A DNA stretch of 64,000 nt from Psychromonas arctica DSM 14288 (GCF_000482725.1 NZ_AXWP01000008.1:265868-329867), one strand, 5' to 3'. Numbered from the stretch's first letter, positions 30,312 to 40,821 are shown. The notes: generated from the letters alone by a model not told the origin. Made by a program: numbers and translations.

Positions 30312-30341
30312 AAAAAAAAACATCGCCCTGAAGCGATGTTT
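30312..30341 (-). terminator. Rho-independent terminator of pyk
   Basis: Read on the minus strand, aaacatcgc and gcgatgttt form a 9-bp stem with a 6-nt loop and a run of nine T. It lies 47 bp after the pyk stop. Confidence 0.88.
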
Positions 30342-30387
30342 GATTAATTTATTTTCTTATTTTAATCGCTCAAAGAGCGACTAATCA

Positions 30388-31797
30388 TTAAGAAATAACG
30401 TGTACAGAAGAAGTATTAGTTGTACCAGAAGAAACTAGTGCACCCGTTACCATCACGACTTTATCGCCTGTAACCACTAAACCTTGCTCTTTAGCTAAAT
30501 CCATACCTAATTTGTAGAACTCTTCCATTGTTGCTTGTTGCTCGATAACTTTTGCAGAAACACCTTTAGTTAATGCTAATTGTTGACGAGTTTTAGCATT
30601 ACTAGTTAATGCTAAAATAGGCATTGATGGGAAATATTTACGAATTGAACGTGCTGATTTACCTGCACCTGTCGCAACAATAATTAATTTCGCACCTAGC
30701 TGCTCTGCGTTTTTAACTGCACCGCTACATACTGCTTCAGTTATACGAAGGTCCGCATCTTTTTCTTCTACTACTGGATGAAGTACGCTGTCAGTACGTG
30801 CACAGATAGAAGCCATTATTTCCACTGCTTCAGCAGGGTATTTACCTTTAGCTGACTCCCCTGAAAGCATTACTGCATCTGTACCATCGATAATGGCATT
30901 CGCAACATCGCCAGCTTCAGCACGTGTTGGACGTGGGTTTTTGATCATGGAATCAAGCATTTGTGTTGCTGTAATAACAGGCTTACGTGCTTTGTTCGCT
31001 TTCTCAATCATCATTTTTTGTGCAAAGATCACTTCTTCAACAGGTATCTCAACACCTAAATCACCACGAGCAACCATGATTGCGTCAGAAACCGCTAGGA
31101 TCTCATCAAAATTATCAACGCCTTCTTGGTTTTCAATTTTAGAGATGATTTGAATATTTTCGCCGCCGTTTGCTTTTAATAGCTCACGGATTTCTAATAC
31201 ATCTTCTTTTTTACGAATAAATGAAGCTGCAATAAAGTCTACATTTTGCTCACAACCAAAAATCAAATCGCCTTTATCTTTTTTAGACAATGCAGGTAGT
31301 TGAACTTTAACACCAGGCAGATTAACACCCTTGTTTTCGCCTAACTCACCCGTATTCATTACTGTACAGATAACGTTAGTATCAGTGATGCTTTTTACTG
31401 TCATTTCAATTAGACCATCGTCTAACAATACAGTGTTTCCAATAACAAGATCTTTTGTTAAGTTTTCGTAAGTTACTGCAACGATAGTGTTATCACCAAC
31501 GATTGTTTGGTCTGTAGAAAGCGTGAATTCTTGACCTGCAGTTAATAATACGTCATTACCGTTTTCTAATTTGACAGTACGGATTTCCGGGCCTTTAGTA
31601 TCTAAAAGAACAGCAACATTTTTACCAGTTTCTTCACACACTTCGCGGATACGTGTAATTCGAGTACCATGTTCGATGAAGTCACCGTGTGAAAAGTTAA
31701 GACGCATTACATTCATGCCGTTCTCAACTAGTTTTGTTAACATTTCTTTAGATTCTGATTTTGGACCTATCGTACATACAATTTTAGTTTTTCTCAC
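30388..31797 (-). CDS. pykF: Pyruvate kinase
   Basis: 469 residues, the size of type I (PykF; E. coli 470). It begins [16 protein letters not shown] and has the catalytic lysine segment [10 protein letters not shown], metal-binding [15 protein letters not shown] and [13 protein letters not shown] at the end. It converts PEP and ADP to pyruvate and ATP, feeding the PDH complex encoded about 20 kb away. The location between degS and degQ is unusual. Own terminator and a 215-bp upstream gap suggest a separate transcript. Confidence 0.94.
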   Translation of the reverse strand: MRKTKIVCTIGPKSESKEMLTKLVENGMNVMRLNFSHGDFIEHGTRITRIREVCEETGKNVAVLLDTKGPEIRTVKLENGNDVLLTAGQEFTLSTDQTIVGDNTIVAVTYENLTKDLVIGNTVLLDDGLIEMTVKSITDTNVICTVMNTGELGENKGVNLPGVKVQLPALSKKDKGDLIFGCEQNVDFIAASFIRKKEDVLEIRELLKANGGENIQIISKIENQEGVDNFDEILAVSDAIMVARGDLGVEIPVEEVIFAQKMMIEKANKARKPVITATQMLDSMIKNPRPTRAEAGDVANAIIDGTDAVMLSGESAKGKYPAEAVEIMASICARTDSVLHPVVEEKDADLRITEAVCSGAVKNAEQLGAKLIIVATGAGKSARSIRKYFPSMPILALTSNAKTRQQLALTKGVSAKVIEQQATMEEFYKLGMDLAKEQGLVVTGDKVVMVTGALVSSGTTNTSSVHVIS

Positions 31798-32012
31798 CGT
31801 CTTTTCTCCAAGAGTGATTGTGCTTTTATTACTTATATTATTTACAGTTTTCTTTAATTTTCTTTTTTATTCTTTAGGGCGCGTATTTTACAAGAAATTT
31901 TTCAATAAAAAATGATTTATGATCAATAAATCTCCGTTATGTAGATATATATCTAAATTAAGCAGATATATATCCAAATTTTCTGTAAATTTATTACATT
32001 TTCTAGTTGAGC

Positions 32013-33359
32013 CTAGTCCAAAATAATATAAATGAGTCTGTTATTACGCATTATATTTAATGCTCTCATATTTTTAGCCTGCTCCAGTGCAGAAATAAGT
32101 TCCGCTTGATTACTGATAGCAGTCTTATTGACCGCTATTATTTTATCGTTTTCAAGTAAACCTATACGGCTTGCCATTGAATTTGGTTTTACTTCTACTA
32201 CATTGACGCCAGCAACTGATTGCCCGGGTGCTATATCTTTTAAGATCGCACCTTCAAAAATAACCGGTAGAATAGGCGTTAATTTTGCTTTTGCAGTTGT
32301 TGTGTTGCCGCCTAATATAACGTTAATATTTTTATATTTATTGTCTTGAATCACGCTTAGGCTTACTTTTTTTCCTGAACTTAAAGTTCCTATTTTTGCA
32401 CGTAATGCTGCAAATGACTTTATAGCTGTTCCATTGATTGCGGTAATCACATCTCCTGCTTTTAAACCGGCTTTATCGGCAGCTGAATCAGGAGTGACTT
32501 GATAGATAAACGCACCTTTTGTTACATCTAATGAAAAGCTTTTAGCTAAATCTGGTGTTACTTCGCCACCCTTAATACCCAAAATACCTCGGCGAATTTC
32601 GCCAAACTCAAGTAATTGTTGTGTGAGGTTTTTAACCATGTTCGATGGAATTGCAAAAGCGATACCAATGTTGCCGCCATTAGGGCCCAATATAGCAGTA
32701 TTAATACCAATTAATTCGCCATTTAAGTTAAGTAGTGCACCACCAGAGTTACCGCTATTAATAGCTGCATCTGTTTGAATATAATTTTCTAGGTTTTGTA
32801 AATTAAGACCACTACGCCCTAATGCACTGACAATACCCGAGGTAACCGTTTGCCCTAAACCAAAGGGGTTGCCGATGGCAATGGTAAAGTCACCGACCTG
32901 TAATTGGTCCGAATTTGCAAATGTGATCGCAACTAAAGGTTGCTTACTTTTTATTTGCAATAAAGCAATATCACTTTGTGGATCTTGACCAATGACAGTG
33001 GCTTTATATTGATGCCCTGAAGTTAAGCTGATAACGATATCATCTGCATTTTCAATCACATGGTAATTGGTGATGATATATCCTTGCTGTGCATCAATAA
33101 TCACGCCGGATCCTAATCCTGAAAATTGTTGTGGAGGACGTTGAGGCTGTAAAAACTCTAATAATTCATTAGGTACTCCCGGAGTTGCTGTACTTTCACC
33201 AAATACTGAAATATCAACCACGGCGGGACTTACTTTTTTAATCAGAGGGGCTAATGTGGGTAATGCTTTACCATTGATGTTATTAGGTAAGGCGGCAATG
33301 GAGTTAAAGCTAGTGATTATTAAAATCACCAATAAAAGGGAATGTTTAAAAACACGCAT
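32013..33359 (-). CDS. degQ: Periplasmic serine endoprotease DegQ (HtrA family)
   Basis: 448 residues with a signal peptide (about 1-23). The catalytic triad is His100, Asp130 and Ser205 (GNSGGALL), followed by two PDZ domains (about 255-345 and 360-445). The short LA-loop region and length match DegQ rather than DegP. It degrades or holds misfolded periplasmic proteins. Upstream is a 247-bp gap shared with divergent zapE. Confidence 0.92.
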   Translation of the reverse strand: MRVFKHSLLLVILIITSFNSIAALPNNINGKALPTLAPLIKKVSPAVVDISVFGESTATPGVPNELLEFLQPQRPPQQFSGLGSGVIIDAQQGYIITNYHVIENADDIVISLTSGHQYKATVIGQDPQSDIALLQIKSKQPLVAITFANSDQLQVGDFTIAIGNPFGLGQTVTSGIVSALGRSGLNLQNLENYIQTDAAINSGNSGGALLNLNGELIGINTAILGPNGGNIGIAFAIPSNMVKNLTQQLLEFGEIRRGILGIKGGEVTPDLAKSFSLDVTKGAFIYQVTPDSAADKAGLKAGDVITAINGTAIKSFAALRAKIGTLSSGKKVSLSVIQDNKYKNINVILGGNTTTAKAKLTPILPVIFEGAILKDIAPGQSVAGVNVVEVKPNSMASRIGLLENDKIIAVNKTAISNQAELISALEQAKNMRALNIMRNNRLIYIILD

Positions 33360-33606
33360 TGGGGCTCCTTGTAAATGATGATCAAAGCATCTGTTATTTG
33401 TTCATTATAAAAGATAATGATGATGATTAATGACATTTCAACTGTTTAAATAATGTTACTACTAACCTTTATTAAGTTGTTAACCATTGCATCAGTATTT
33501 CGAGAGATAAACCGCAAAACCTATTTCCGATCGCCTTTGGTACTATTTAAATAGTGCTAAAATATGTTATATAAAGATTAACTTACTGAATTATTAAGAC
33601 ATTAAT

Positions 33607-34716
33607 GTGACGCCACTTTCTTTATATCAAGCCGACTTATTAAAACCCAACTTTTTTGCAGATCCTGCTCAATTGCAAGCCGTTACTATGTTGCAACGGT
33701 TATATGATGATTTATTACAAAATCAGACTAAGCCCGTACAAAAAAGTTCACTATTACAGCGACTGTTTAAGACCACTAACTCGTCTAAATCTGAGATCAA
33801 AGGTCTGTACTTTTACGGTGGGGTAGGGCGCGGTAAAACTTACCTTGTAGATTTATTTTTTCATGGCCTTAAAACAGAGCGTAAGCAACGTTTACATTTT
33901 CATCATTTCATGCTGCAAGTCCATAAACAGTTAACCTTATTGCAAGGGCAGTCAGACCCATTAAAAGAAATTGCTAAGCAGTTTGCGAGTAAAACAGACA
34001 TTATCTGTTTTGATGAATTTTATGTAGAAGATATTACCGATGCGATGATATTAGCAGGTATGTTTGAAGCATTATTTGCACAAGGTGTGGTATTAGTTGC
34101 AACTTCTAATATACATCCCAACAATTTGTATCGAAATGGCTTGCAACGGGCACGATTTTTACCTGCAATTGAGTTAATTAATCAGCACTGTGAAATATTT
34201 AATCTAGATGGTGGAAAAGATTATCGATTAGGACGATTAATCGAAGCTGAAATTTATCATTATCCGTTAGATAAAAATGCAGCAATTCAAATCAAAAATA
34301 GTTTTGAAACCTTTGCTGCCGCTGATAAAGAGTATCAACAGGCGATAGTTATTAATGACCGTTCGTTAAATACAATCGCCTTTAGTAACGATACATTAAG
34401 CATTGAATTTAGCGAGCTGTGTGATGGCCCTCGCAGTGTGCATGACTATATCGAACTAGCTATTTTATATCGAACAGTATTGGTGTCGAATATTCCTAAA
34501 ATGGATGACCAACATAACGATCTAACACGCCGTTTTATTGCCATGGTTGATGAATTTTACGATCGCAACGTGGTCCTTATTATTTCCGCAGAAGTGGACG
34601 TGTTGGAATTGTATCATGGCACTCGCCTTGCTTTTGAATTCCAACGCTGTGTTTCTCGGTTATTAGAAATGCAGAGTAAAGCCTACCTAAGTAAAGCCCA
34701 TCATCTTGATTTATAA
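33607..34716 (+). CDS. zapE: Cell-division ATPase ZapE
   Basis: 369 residues with a GTG start. AFG1-like ATPase: Walker A GGVGRGKT at 71-78, RLHFHHFMLQVH, Walker B IICFDEFYVEDITDA, and NGLQRARFLPAI. ZapE associates with the Z ring under stress in E. coli. Its place directly upstream of rplM-rpsI is conserved. The ribosome site is weak. Confidence 0.93.
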   Translation: MTPLSLYQADLLKPNFFADPAQLQAVTMLQRLYDDLLQNQTKPVQKSSLLQRLFKTTNSSKSEIKGLYFYGGVGRGKTYLVDLFFHGLKTERKQRLHFHHFMLQVHKQLTLLQGQSDPLKEIAKQFASKTDIICFDEFYVEDITDAMILAGMFEALFAQGVVLVATSNIHPNNLYRNGLQRARFLPAIELINQHCEIFNLDGGKDYRLGRLIEAEIYHYPLDKNAAIQIKNSFETFAAADKEYQQAIVINDRSLNTIAFSNDTLSIEFSELCDGPRSVHDYIELAILYRTVLVSNIPKMDDQHNDLTRRFIAMVDEFYDRNVVLIISAEVDVLELYHGTRLAFEFQRCVSRLLEMQSKAYLSKAHHLDL

Positions 34717-34732
34717 GCATTACTTTATAAAC

Positions 34733-34768
34733 TTTGAGTTCTATTTTTATTAAAAAGTAGAACTCAAA
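34733..34768. terminator. Long hairpin after zapE
   Basis: tttgagttcta at 34733-34743 pairs perfectly with its inverse at 34758-34768, and A/T pairs extend the stem inward. There is no strong T-run, so termination is uncertain. Confidence 0.45.
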
Positions 34769-34919
34769 TCATGTGTTTGTATGGGGAATGGTTATAGGCA
34801 TTTTAGGTCTGCAATGAAGCTTTTATAATAGTAAATCCTTGCCTGTTAAAAACTTGTACATAAATATGTAATAAACAGGTGATCTCTGTTGTAGTTTTCT
34901 ATACAATATGGCCGCCCAC

Positions 34920-34983
34920 GTTATCCACCTCCCCAATTGTAATGGTGGATCTGTTTACGCTAGACGTATTCGAAGGGATACGG
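34920..34983 (+). promoter_or_regulatory. Structured rplM 5' leader, candidate L13-binding site
   Basis: Two hairpins precede rplM: atccacc (34923-34929) with ggtggat (34944-34950), then cgtat (34965-34969) with atacg (34978-34982). Autogenous control of rplM-rpsI by L13 through its leader is known in gammaproteobacteria. Assignment here rests on place and structure only. Confidence 0.45.
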
Positions 34984-35057
34984 AAAGGCGAAAAATACAT
35001 TTTTGACTGCAATTATGCTGTCATATTTTTTTAAATCATTAATTTGGGTATAACTTA

Positions 35058-35486
35058 ATGAAAACTTTTGTTGCAAAACCAGCTGAAGTAAAACGCGACT
35101 GGTTCGTAGTTGACGCTGAAGGTAAAACACTAGGTCGTTTAGCTACTGAAATCGCTTTACGTTTACGCGGTAAACATAAAGCTGAATACACTCCTCACGT
35201 TGATACTGGCGATTACATTATCGTTATCAATGCTGAGAAAGTTACTGTAACTGGTAACAAAGCTAAAGGTAAAATTTACTACCACCACACAGGTTTCATC
35301 GGTGGCATTAAAGCAATTAGCTTTGAAGACTTAATCGTACGTGCTCCTGAGCGTGTTATTGAAAAAGCTGTAAATGGTATGTTACCACGTGGTCCTTTAG
35401 GCCGCGCAATGTACCGTAAATTGAAAGTTTATGCTGGTTCTGAGCATCAACATTCTGCACAGCAACCACAAGTTTTAGACATCTAA
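35058..35486 (+). CDS. rplM: Ribosomal protein L13
   Basis: 142 residues, the E. coli length. It begins [20 protein letters not shown] and contains [16 protein letters not shown] and a C-terminal [18 protein letters not shown]. It is a primary 23S rRNA binding protein of the large subunit. It is followed after 15 bp by rpsI, the normal pair, and preceded by a long structured leader. Confidence 0.98.
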   Translation: MKTFVAKPAEVKRDWFVVDAEGKTLGRLATEIALRLRGKHKAEYTPHVDTGDYIIVINAEKVTVTGNKAKGKIYYHHTGFIGGIKAISFEDLIVRAPERVIEKAVNGMLPRGPLGRAMYRKLKVYAGSEHQHSAQQPQVLDI

Positions 35487-35501
35487 TAGGAATATAAAAC
35501 A

Positions 35502-35891
35502 ATGGCAAATCAATACTACGGCACAGGTCGTCGCAAAAGCTCTACAGCTCGTGTGTTTATGAAAGCAGGTAGTGGTCAAATCACTATCAACAAACGTAAC
35601 TTAGATGAATACTTTGGTCGTGAAACTGCATGTATGGTTGTTCGTCAACCATTAGTGTTAGTAGACTCTGCTGAAAAATTCGACCTAAACATCACTGTTA
35701 AAGGTGGTGGTACAACTGGTCAATCTGGTGCAATCCGTTTAGGTATCACTCGCGCATTAATGCAGTTTGATGAAACACTACGTTCTGAATTACGTGGTGC
35801 AGGATTTGTAACTCGTGATGCTCGTAAAGTTGAACGTAAGAAAGTCGGCTTACATAAAGCACGTAAACGTCCACAATTCTCTAAACGTTAA
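35502..35891 (+). CDS. rpsI: Ribosomal protein S9
   Basis: 129 residues with the conserved start [15 protein letters not shown] and the invariant basic tail [17 protein letters not shown] that reaches the P-site tRNA. Co-transcribed with rplM; a strong terminator follows. Confidence 0.98.
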   Translation: MANQYYGTGRRKSSTARVFMKAGSGQITINKRNLDEYFGRETACMVVRQPLVLVDSAEKFDLNITVKGGGTTGQSGAIRLGITRALMQFDETLRSELRGAGFVTRDARKVERKKVGLHKARKRPQFSKR

Positions 35892-35910
35892 TTTCGTTTT
35901 TACGAATTGC

Positions 35911-35942
35911 AAAAAAGCCCAGTTTATACTGGGCTTTTTTTT
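35911..35942 (+). terminator. Rho-independent terminator of rplM-rpsI
   Basis: A 13-bp stem (35911-35923 with 35928-35940, core agcccagt/actgggct), a ttat loop and a T-run. Confidence 0.92.
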
Positions 35943-36002
35943 GCTTGTTTTTTAATGGTATGAGCCTTAAGGTTAGGCAATAAATAATAAGAGGAGAAAA
36001 TA

Positions 36003-36527
36003 ATGCTGAACGTGGCGATGGTTGAAAAGTTGAATGAGCAAATTAACCTAGAGTTCTACTCTTCAAACTTGTACTTACAAATGAGTGCTTGGTGTGAAGA
36101 TAAAGGTTATGAAGGTGCTGCGGAAATGTTGCGTAAGCATGCAACAGAAGAGATGGAGCATATGAACCGCTTATTTACTTACGTTAGTGAAACAGGTGCG
36201 TTACCTATTTTAGGCTCAATTGATGCACCCCCTGTTGGTTTTAAATCTTTGAAAGAAGTATTTGAAGAAACCTATGAGCATGAATGTTTGATCACCAGAA
36301 AGATAAATGAATTAACACATGTTGCTTTCACTACTCATGACTACTCAACATTTAATTTTTTACAGTGGTATGTTGCTGAGCAGCACGAAGAAGAGAAATT
36401 ATTTAAAGGCATTCTAGATAAAATCGATTTAGTTGGAGAAGATGGTAAAGCCTTGTATTGGATCGATAAAGATCTTGCTGAAATTGCAAAATCGGGTGCG
36501 ACTTCAATTATGGATAATGCTGTTTAA
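36003..36527 (+). CDS. ftnA: Ferritin (FtnA type)
   Basis: 174 residues, non-haem bacterial ferritin. Ferroxidase ligands are seen as the early [12 protein letters not shown] helix, [13 protein letters not shown], and the EQHEEEK segment of the fourth helix. It stores iron as ferric mineral in a 24-mer. A strong aggag ribosome site precedes the ATG. It is a single-gene unit between two terminators; no Fur box was recognised. Its place between rpsI and the petABC genes is unusual. Confidence 0.93.
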   Translation: MLNVAMVEKLNEQINLEFYSSNLYLQMSAWCEDKGYEGAAEMLRKHATEEMEHMNRLFTYVSETGALPILGSIDAPPVGFKSLKEVFEETYEHECLITRKINELTHVAFTTHDYSTFNFLQWYVAEQHEEEKLFKGILDKIDLVGEDGKALYWIDKDLAEIAKSGATSIMDNAV

Positions 36528-36573
36528 GCTGATAAAATTGAGTCGTTTCTTGCTTATAGAGCAAATCTAATGA

Positions 36574-36603
36574 GAGCATGGTCAATTAAGCCATGCTTTT
36601 TTG
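36574..36603 (+). terminator. Rho-independent terminator of ftnA
   Basis: agcatgg at 36575-36581 pairs with ccatgct at 36591-36597 and is followed by a T-run. Confidence 0.8.
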
Positions 36604-36776
36604 TATTTCCCCCTCAAAAGTAATGTTAATGGCTTGTAAATGGCAAGCGACTTCTTTAAAATTCAGCGAGTTTTTATGCAAACATTCGTAATTCATAATT
36701 CAACGGATTGATGTATACCCCCCAGTTTTGTAATTTTTGAACTGCTTTTTTAGTAGCTCACAATGGAGATGGTTAA

Positions 36777-37367
36777 ATGAGCAATGCGCCTGTTAATTCT
36801 GGTCGTCGCAAGTTTCTGACACTAACAACAGGAGTTGTTGGTGGAATAGGGGCTGCTGCAGTGGCAGTACCTTTTGTGAAATCTTGGAGTCCAAGTGAAA
36901 AAGCTAAAGCTGCTGGTGCGCCAGTTAGTGTAGATATTAGCAAAATCCAGCCAGGTCAGTTAATTCGTGTCGAATGGCGTGGTAAACCGGTATGGGTAGT
37001 TTCTCGTACACAAAAAGTCATTGATGAACTCGCGACATTAGATAGTAAATTACGAGATCCTCAATCAGCAGAACCACAACAGCCTGAATATGTTAGTAAA
37101 TCTGGGCGTTCTTTGAAGCCTGATTTATTTGTTGCTGTGGGTATCTGTACTCACCTTGGGTGTTCTCCAACTTACTTACCAGATTCATTTGGTGAGCAAG
37201 TTGAGGGTGTAGAATCTGGTTTTTTCTGCCCTTGTCATGGTTCAAAATTTGATATGGCAGGACGCGTATTCCAAAATGTACCTGCACCATTAAACCTCGT
37301 TATACCACCACATTATTATGTATCTGATACAACGATTCTTATTGGCTTAGACAAAGGAGATGCCTAA
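36777..37367 (+). CDS. petA: Ubiquinol-cytochrome c reductase Rieske iron-sulfur subunit
   Basis: 196 residues. The N terminus has a twin-arginine-like GRRKFLTL followed by the single membrane anchor (about 14-32). The Rieske cluster motifs are CTHLGC (124-129) and CPCHGS (about 150-155). It takes electrons from ubiquinol in complex III. Stop and start overlap with petB (taatg). Confidence 0.97.
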   Translation: MSNAPVNSGRRKFLTLTTGVVGGIGAAAVAVPFVKSWSPSEKAKAAGAPVSVDISKIQPGQLIRVEWRGKPVWVVSRTQKVIDELATLDSKLRDPQSAEPQQPEYVSKSGRSLKPDLFVAVGICTHLGCSPTYLPDSFGEQVEGVESGFFCPCHGSKFDMAGRVFQNVPAPLNLVIPPHYYVSDTTILIGLDKGDA

Positions 37368-38644
37368 TGCTTAAAAAATTAGCGATGGGCGGCATTGACT
37401 GGATTGATGCACGTATTCCGATGACGGATACGTGGAACAAACATCTAGCGCAATACCCTACACCAGTAAACTTTAACTTCTGGTATTTTTTTGGTTCATT
37501 AGCAATGTTAGTGCTAGTTAACCAAATTCTAACTGGTATCTGGTTAACAATGCACTATAACCCTTCTGCTGAAGGTGCGTTTGCATCAATCGAATACATT
37601 ATGCGTGATGTACCTTACGGTTGGTTATTACGTTACATGCATTCAACCGGTGCATCTGCTTTCTTCGTGGTTATCTATTTACATATGTTCCGTGGCTTAA
37701 TTTACGGTTCATACCAAAAGCCGCGTGAATTAATTTGGATCTTCGGTATGTTGATCTTCTTAGTGTTGATGGCTGAAGCATTCATGGGTTACTTATTACC
37801 TTGGGGACAAATGTCTTTCTGGGGTGCTCAAGTAATTATTTCATTATTCGGTGCGATCCCTGTTATTGGTGATGACCTAACACTTTGGATCCGAGGTGAT
37901 TACGTTATTTCTGGTGCAACGCTTAATCGTTTCTTTGCGTTACATGTAGTTGCATTACCATTAGCCTTAGTGGCTTTGGTATTCCTACATATTGTTGCGC
38001 TACATGAAGTGGGTTCAAATAACCCTGATGGTGTAGAGATTAAACAGAAGAAAGGTTCTGCCTCTGAAGAAGCTAAAGGTAAGTTCACGTTCCACAAGCA
38101 ATACAGTGGTAAAAAAGATATTATTGATGCGATTCCTTTCCACCCATATTTTACGGTGAAAGATATCATGGGCGTGTCGGCATTTTTAATCTGTTTTGCG
38201 GCAGTGATCTTCTTTATTCCAGAGGGCGGCGGTTTCTTTCTTGAGCCACCTAACTTTGAAGCTGCAAATGGTTTGAAAACACCAGCACACATTGCACCAG
38301 TTTGGTATTACACGCCGTATTACGCCATTCTACGTGCGATACCTGATAAATTGATTGGTGTTGTGTTCTTTGGTGGTTCAATTGCGATCCTATTCTTATT
38401 ACCGTGGTTAGATCGCTGTAAAGTTAAATCAATACGTTACCGTAGTTGGATTCATAAACTAAATATTACACAGTTCATTATCTGTTTCATCGTATTAGGT
38501 GTACTAGGTGCATTAGCCGCAACACCGTTATATACGCTTATTGCACAGATTGCATCTGTCGGATATTTTGGATTCTTTATTGCACTGTTCTTGTACAGTA
38601 AAAATGAAAAAACCAAACCATTACCAACGAGGTTGACACACTAA
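37367..38644 (+). CDS. petB: Cytochrome b of the bc1 complex
   Basis: 425 residues with eight or more membrane helices. It has the haem-binding histidines of helices B and D (RYMHSTGASAFF; FFALHVVALPLALVALVFLHIVALH), the Qo-site motif near IPFHPYFTVKD and PEGGGFFLEPPNF. It is the single-gene cytochrome b of proteobacteria and overlaps petC by one base. Confidence 0.97.
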   Translation: MLKKLAMGGIDWIDARIPMTDTWNKHLAQYPTPVNFNFWYFFGSLAMLVLVNQILTGIWLTMHYNPSAEGAFASIEYIMRDVPYGWLLRYMHSTGASAFFVVIYLHMFRGLIYGSYQKPRELIWIFGMLIFLVLMAEAFMGYLLPWGQMSFWGAQVIISLFGAIPVIGDDLTLWIRGDYVISGATLNRFFALHVVALPLALVALVFLHIVALHEVGSNNPDGVEIKQKKGSASEEAKGKFTFHKQYSGKKDIIDAIPFHPYFTVKDIMGVSAFLICFAAVIFFIPEGGGFFLEPPNFEAANGLKTPAHIAPVWYYTPYYAILRAIPDKLIGVVFFGGSIAILFLLPWLDRCKVKSIRYRSWIHKLNITQFIICFIVLGVLGALAATPLYTLIAQIASVGYFGFFIALFLYSKNEKTKPLPTRLTH

Positions 38645-39381
38645 TGAAAAAATTATTGATCGCCTTAGTGGCACTTTTACCGAGTTTAGTATTTGCAGCA
38701 GGTACAGCGGTTCATTTAGATAAAGCTAACTATGATTTAACGGATAAAGCATCATTGCAAAACGGTGCAAAATTATTCATGAACTACTGTTCTGCTTGTC
38801 ACTCAACTGCGCATCAACGCTACCAACGTGTTGCGACTGATTTAGGGATCCCAGATCAGTTAATGAAAGACAACCTAATTTTTACAAATAGTAAAATTGG
38901 GGAGTTAATGACAAACAGCATGGATAAAAAAGATGCGGCTAAATGGTTTGGTAATGCACCATTAGATTTAACCTTGGAAGCACGTTTACGTGGACCAGAT
39001 TGGATTTATACTTACCTACGTTCTTTTTATAAAGATCCTGCTCGCCCATTTGGTGTGAACAATGTTGTCTTTAAAGATGTGGGTATGCCGCATGTATTGG
39101 AAGAGTTACAGGGGATTCCAACTGCCGTTTTCGAAACTACTGTTGATGAAAAAGGCGTTGAACACCACCAAGTTGTGGCACTGGAAAGTGTCGAGTCGGG
39201 TGAGATGTCATCCGATGAGTATGACCGAGCGGTGTTAGATCTGGTAAACTTCCTAGTCTATTCAGGTGAGCCGAATAAACTAGAGCGTCAAAGCTTAGGT
39301 TTTTGGGTAATTGGTTTCCTAATTATCTTATTTGTACTGAGTTACTTATTGAAGAAAGAGTACTGGCGCGATATTCACTAA
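38644..39381 (+). CDS. petC: Cytochrome c1
   Basis: 245 residues: signal peptide (about 1-19), haem c motif CSACH (Cys49, Cys52, His53), a GMPHVL segment holding the likely methionine ligand, and a C-terminal membrane anchor (about 218-238). It completes the bc1 complex and passes electrons to soluble cytochrome c or a cbb3 oxidase (not in this window). Confidence 0.96.
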   Translation: MKKLLIALVALLPSLVFAAGTAVHLDKANYDLTDKASLQNGAKLFMNYCSACHSTAHQRYQRVATDLGIPDQLMKDNLIFTNSKIGELMTNSMDKKDAAKWFGNAPLDLTLEARLRGPDWIYTYLRSFYKDPARPFGVNNVVFKDVGMPHVLEELQGIPTAVFETTVDEKGVEHHQVVALESVESGEMSSDEYDRAVLDLVNFLVYSGEPNKLERQSLGFWVIGFLIILFVLSYLLKKEYWRDIH

Positions 39382-39487
39382 TCGCCGACACACTTTCTCT
39401 ATTATCTTATCGGCAATGGTGTCACTATGACGTCATTGCCGTTTGTGTTTTTTAAACACTTAATTTTTTAACTACTAGGGGTATTCC

Positions 39488-40123
39488 ATGGCCGTAGCTG
39501 TAAATAAACGTTCAGTAATGACGTTGTTCTCAGGACCATCTGACTTATATAGTCATCAAACTCGCATCGTATTAGCTGAAAAAGGTGTCAATGTTGACAT
39601 CACAACAGTAGACGAAGAGAACCCATCTGAGGAGTTAGCTGAGTTAACACCAAATAGTGATGTACCAACATTAGTTGACCGTGAATTAGTTTTATATAAC
39701 TCACGTATCATTATGGAATATTTAGATGAGCGTTTCCCACATCCACCATTAATGCCTGTATACCCAGTTGAACGAGCTAAAAGCCGTCTACTGATGCAAC
39801 GTATTGAAAGTGAATGGTATCCTTTAGTAGCACTCATCATGTCAGGTAATGAAACTAAAGCTGAACCTGCTCGTGTAAAATTACGTGCTAAAATTCTTGA
39901 AGTTGCACCTGTATTTGAACATTTTGCTTATTTCATGTCTGAAGAGTTTACGATTGTTGATTGTTACATGGCTCCTTTACTATGGCGTCTACCTGAGTTA
40001 AAAATTGACTTAGGTTACGACAACGTAACGGGCTTGAAGAGTTACATGGTTAAAGTATTCGAACGTGAATCATTCCAAGCATCAATGACTGAAACTGAAC
40101 GCGAAATTCGTATCGGTGCTTAA
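39488..40123 (+). CDS. sspA: Stringent starvation protein A
   Basis: 211 residues with a glutathione-transferase fold: thioredoxin-like N half (SGPSDLYSHQTRIVLAEKGV) and all-helical C half. SspA binds RNA polymerase and has no transferase activity in E. coli. It lies 24 bp ahead of sspB. Placement after the bc1 genes is common in Vibrio and Shewanella relatives. Confidence 0.95.
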   Translation: MAVAVNKRSVMTLFSGPSDLYSHQTRIVLAEKGVNVDITTVDEENPSEELAELTPNSDVPTLVDRELVLYNSRIIMEYLDERFPHPPLMPVYPVERAKSRLLMQRIESEWYPLVALIMSGNETKAEPARVKLRAKILEVAPVFEHFAYFMSEEFTIVDCYMAPLLWRLPELKIDLGYDNVTGLKSYMVKVFERESFQASMTETEREIRIGA

Positions 40124-40147
40124 TTCTTAATTTTGTAGGTATTTTAT

Positions 40148-40588
40148 ATGTCGGAAATGTTAGTACAACGTCCTTATTTAATGCGTGCTTTCTATGACTG
40201 GATAGTTGATAGTGAATGCACGCCTAATGTAATTGTCGATGCGACCAAACCACATGTTGATGTACCATTACAATTTGTAGAAAATGGTAAAATCGTATTA
40301 AATATTGCGCCGCGCTCTGTGGTTGATTTTTCATTAGATGATAATGCGTTATCCTTTAATGCTCGATTCTCAGGCATACCAACACAAGTTTATGTGCCTA
40401 TGTATGCTATTGAGGGGATTTATGCGCGTGAGAATGGCGCAGGTACTATTTTCCCCGATGAGCCAGCATATGATGAATCTGATGTGCCTATGCAAGTCGT
40501 TGAAGATAAGAAACAAGTACAACAGGATACAAAAGGTGCTAACACAAAAGGTAATAACAAAAAATCGTTCCTTACTGTCGTTAAGTAA
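40148..40588 (+). CDS. sspB: ClpXP adaptor SspB
   Basis: 146 residues: the ssrA-tag binding domain (about 5-112; RPYLMRAFYDWIVDSECTP, INIAP-like LNIAPRSV), a Gln/Lys/Asn-rich linker and a short C-terminal XB tail (KSFLTVVK) that docks on ClpX. It delivers ssrA-tagged proteins to ClpXP. Confidence 0.95.
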   Translation: MSEMLVQRPYLMRAFYDWIVDSECTPNVIVDATKPHVDVPLQFVENGKIVLNIAPRSVVDFSLDDNALSFNARFSGIPTQVYVPMYAIEGIYARENGAGTIFPDEPAYDESDVPMQVVEDKKQVQQDTKGANTKGNNKKSFLTVVK

Positions 40589-40633
40589 CTAAATAGTATT
40601 TACAGCATATAAAACATTTAGTTATACCTTTTT

Positions 40634-40659
40634 AAAAACCGAGCTTGCTCGGTTTTTTT
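40634..40659 (+). terminator. Rho-independent terminator of sspAB
   Basis: A 10-bp stem (aaaaaccgag at 40634-40643 with ctcggttttt at 40648-40657), a 4-nt loop and a T-run. Confidence 0.9.
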
Positions 40660-40821
40660 ATGCCTTTTGTTTTTAACGTCGTAATACAATTCAGCTAAAT
40701 AGCGAGTCATTGTTGTTGGTTAAAATAGATCACTCTGGGTTAGATATTTTGCAAAGAGAACAATTATTTGACGCAATTTTTGCTTTAAGTGGATGTGTTT
40801 TTCCTTGGCAATAATTGGTCC

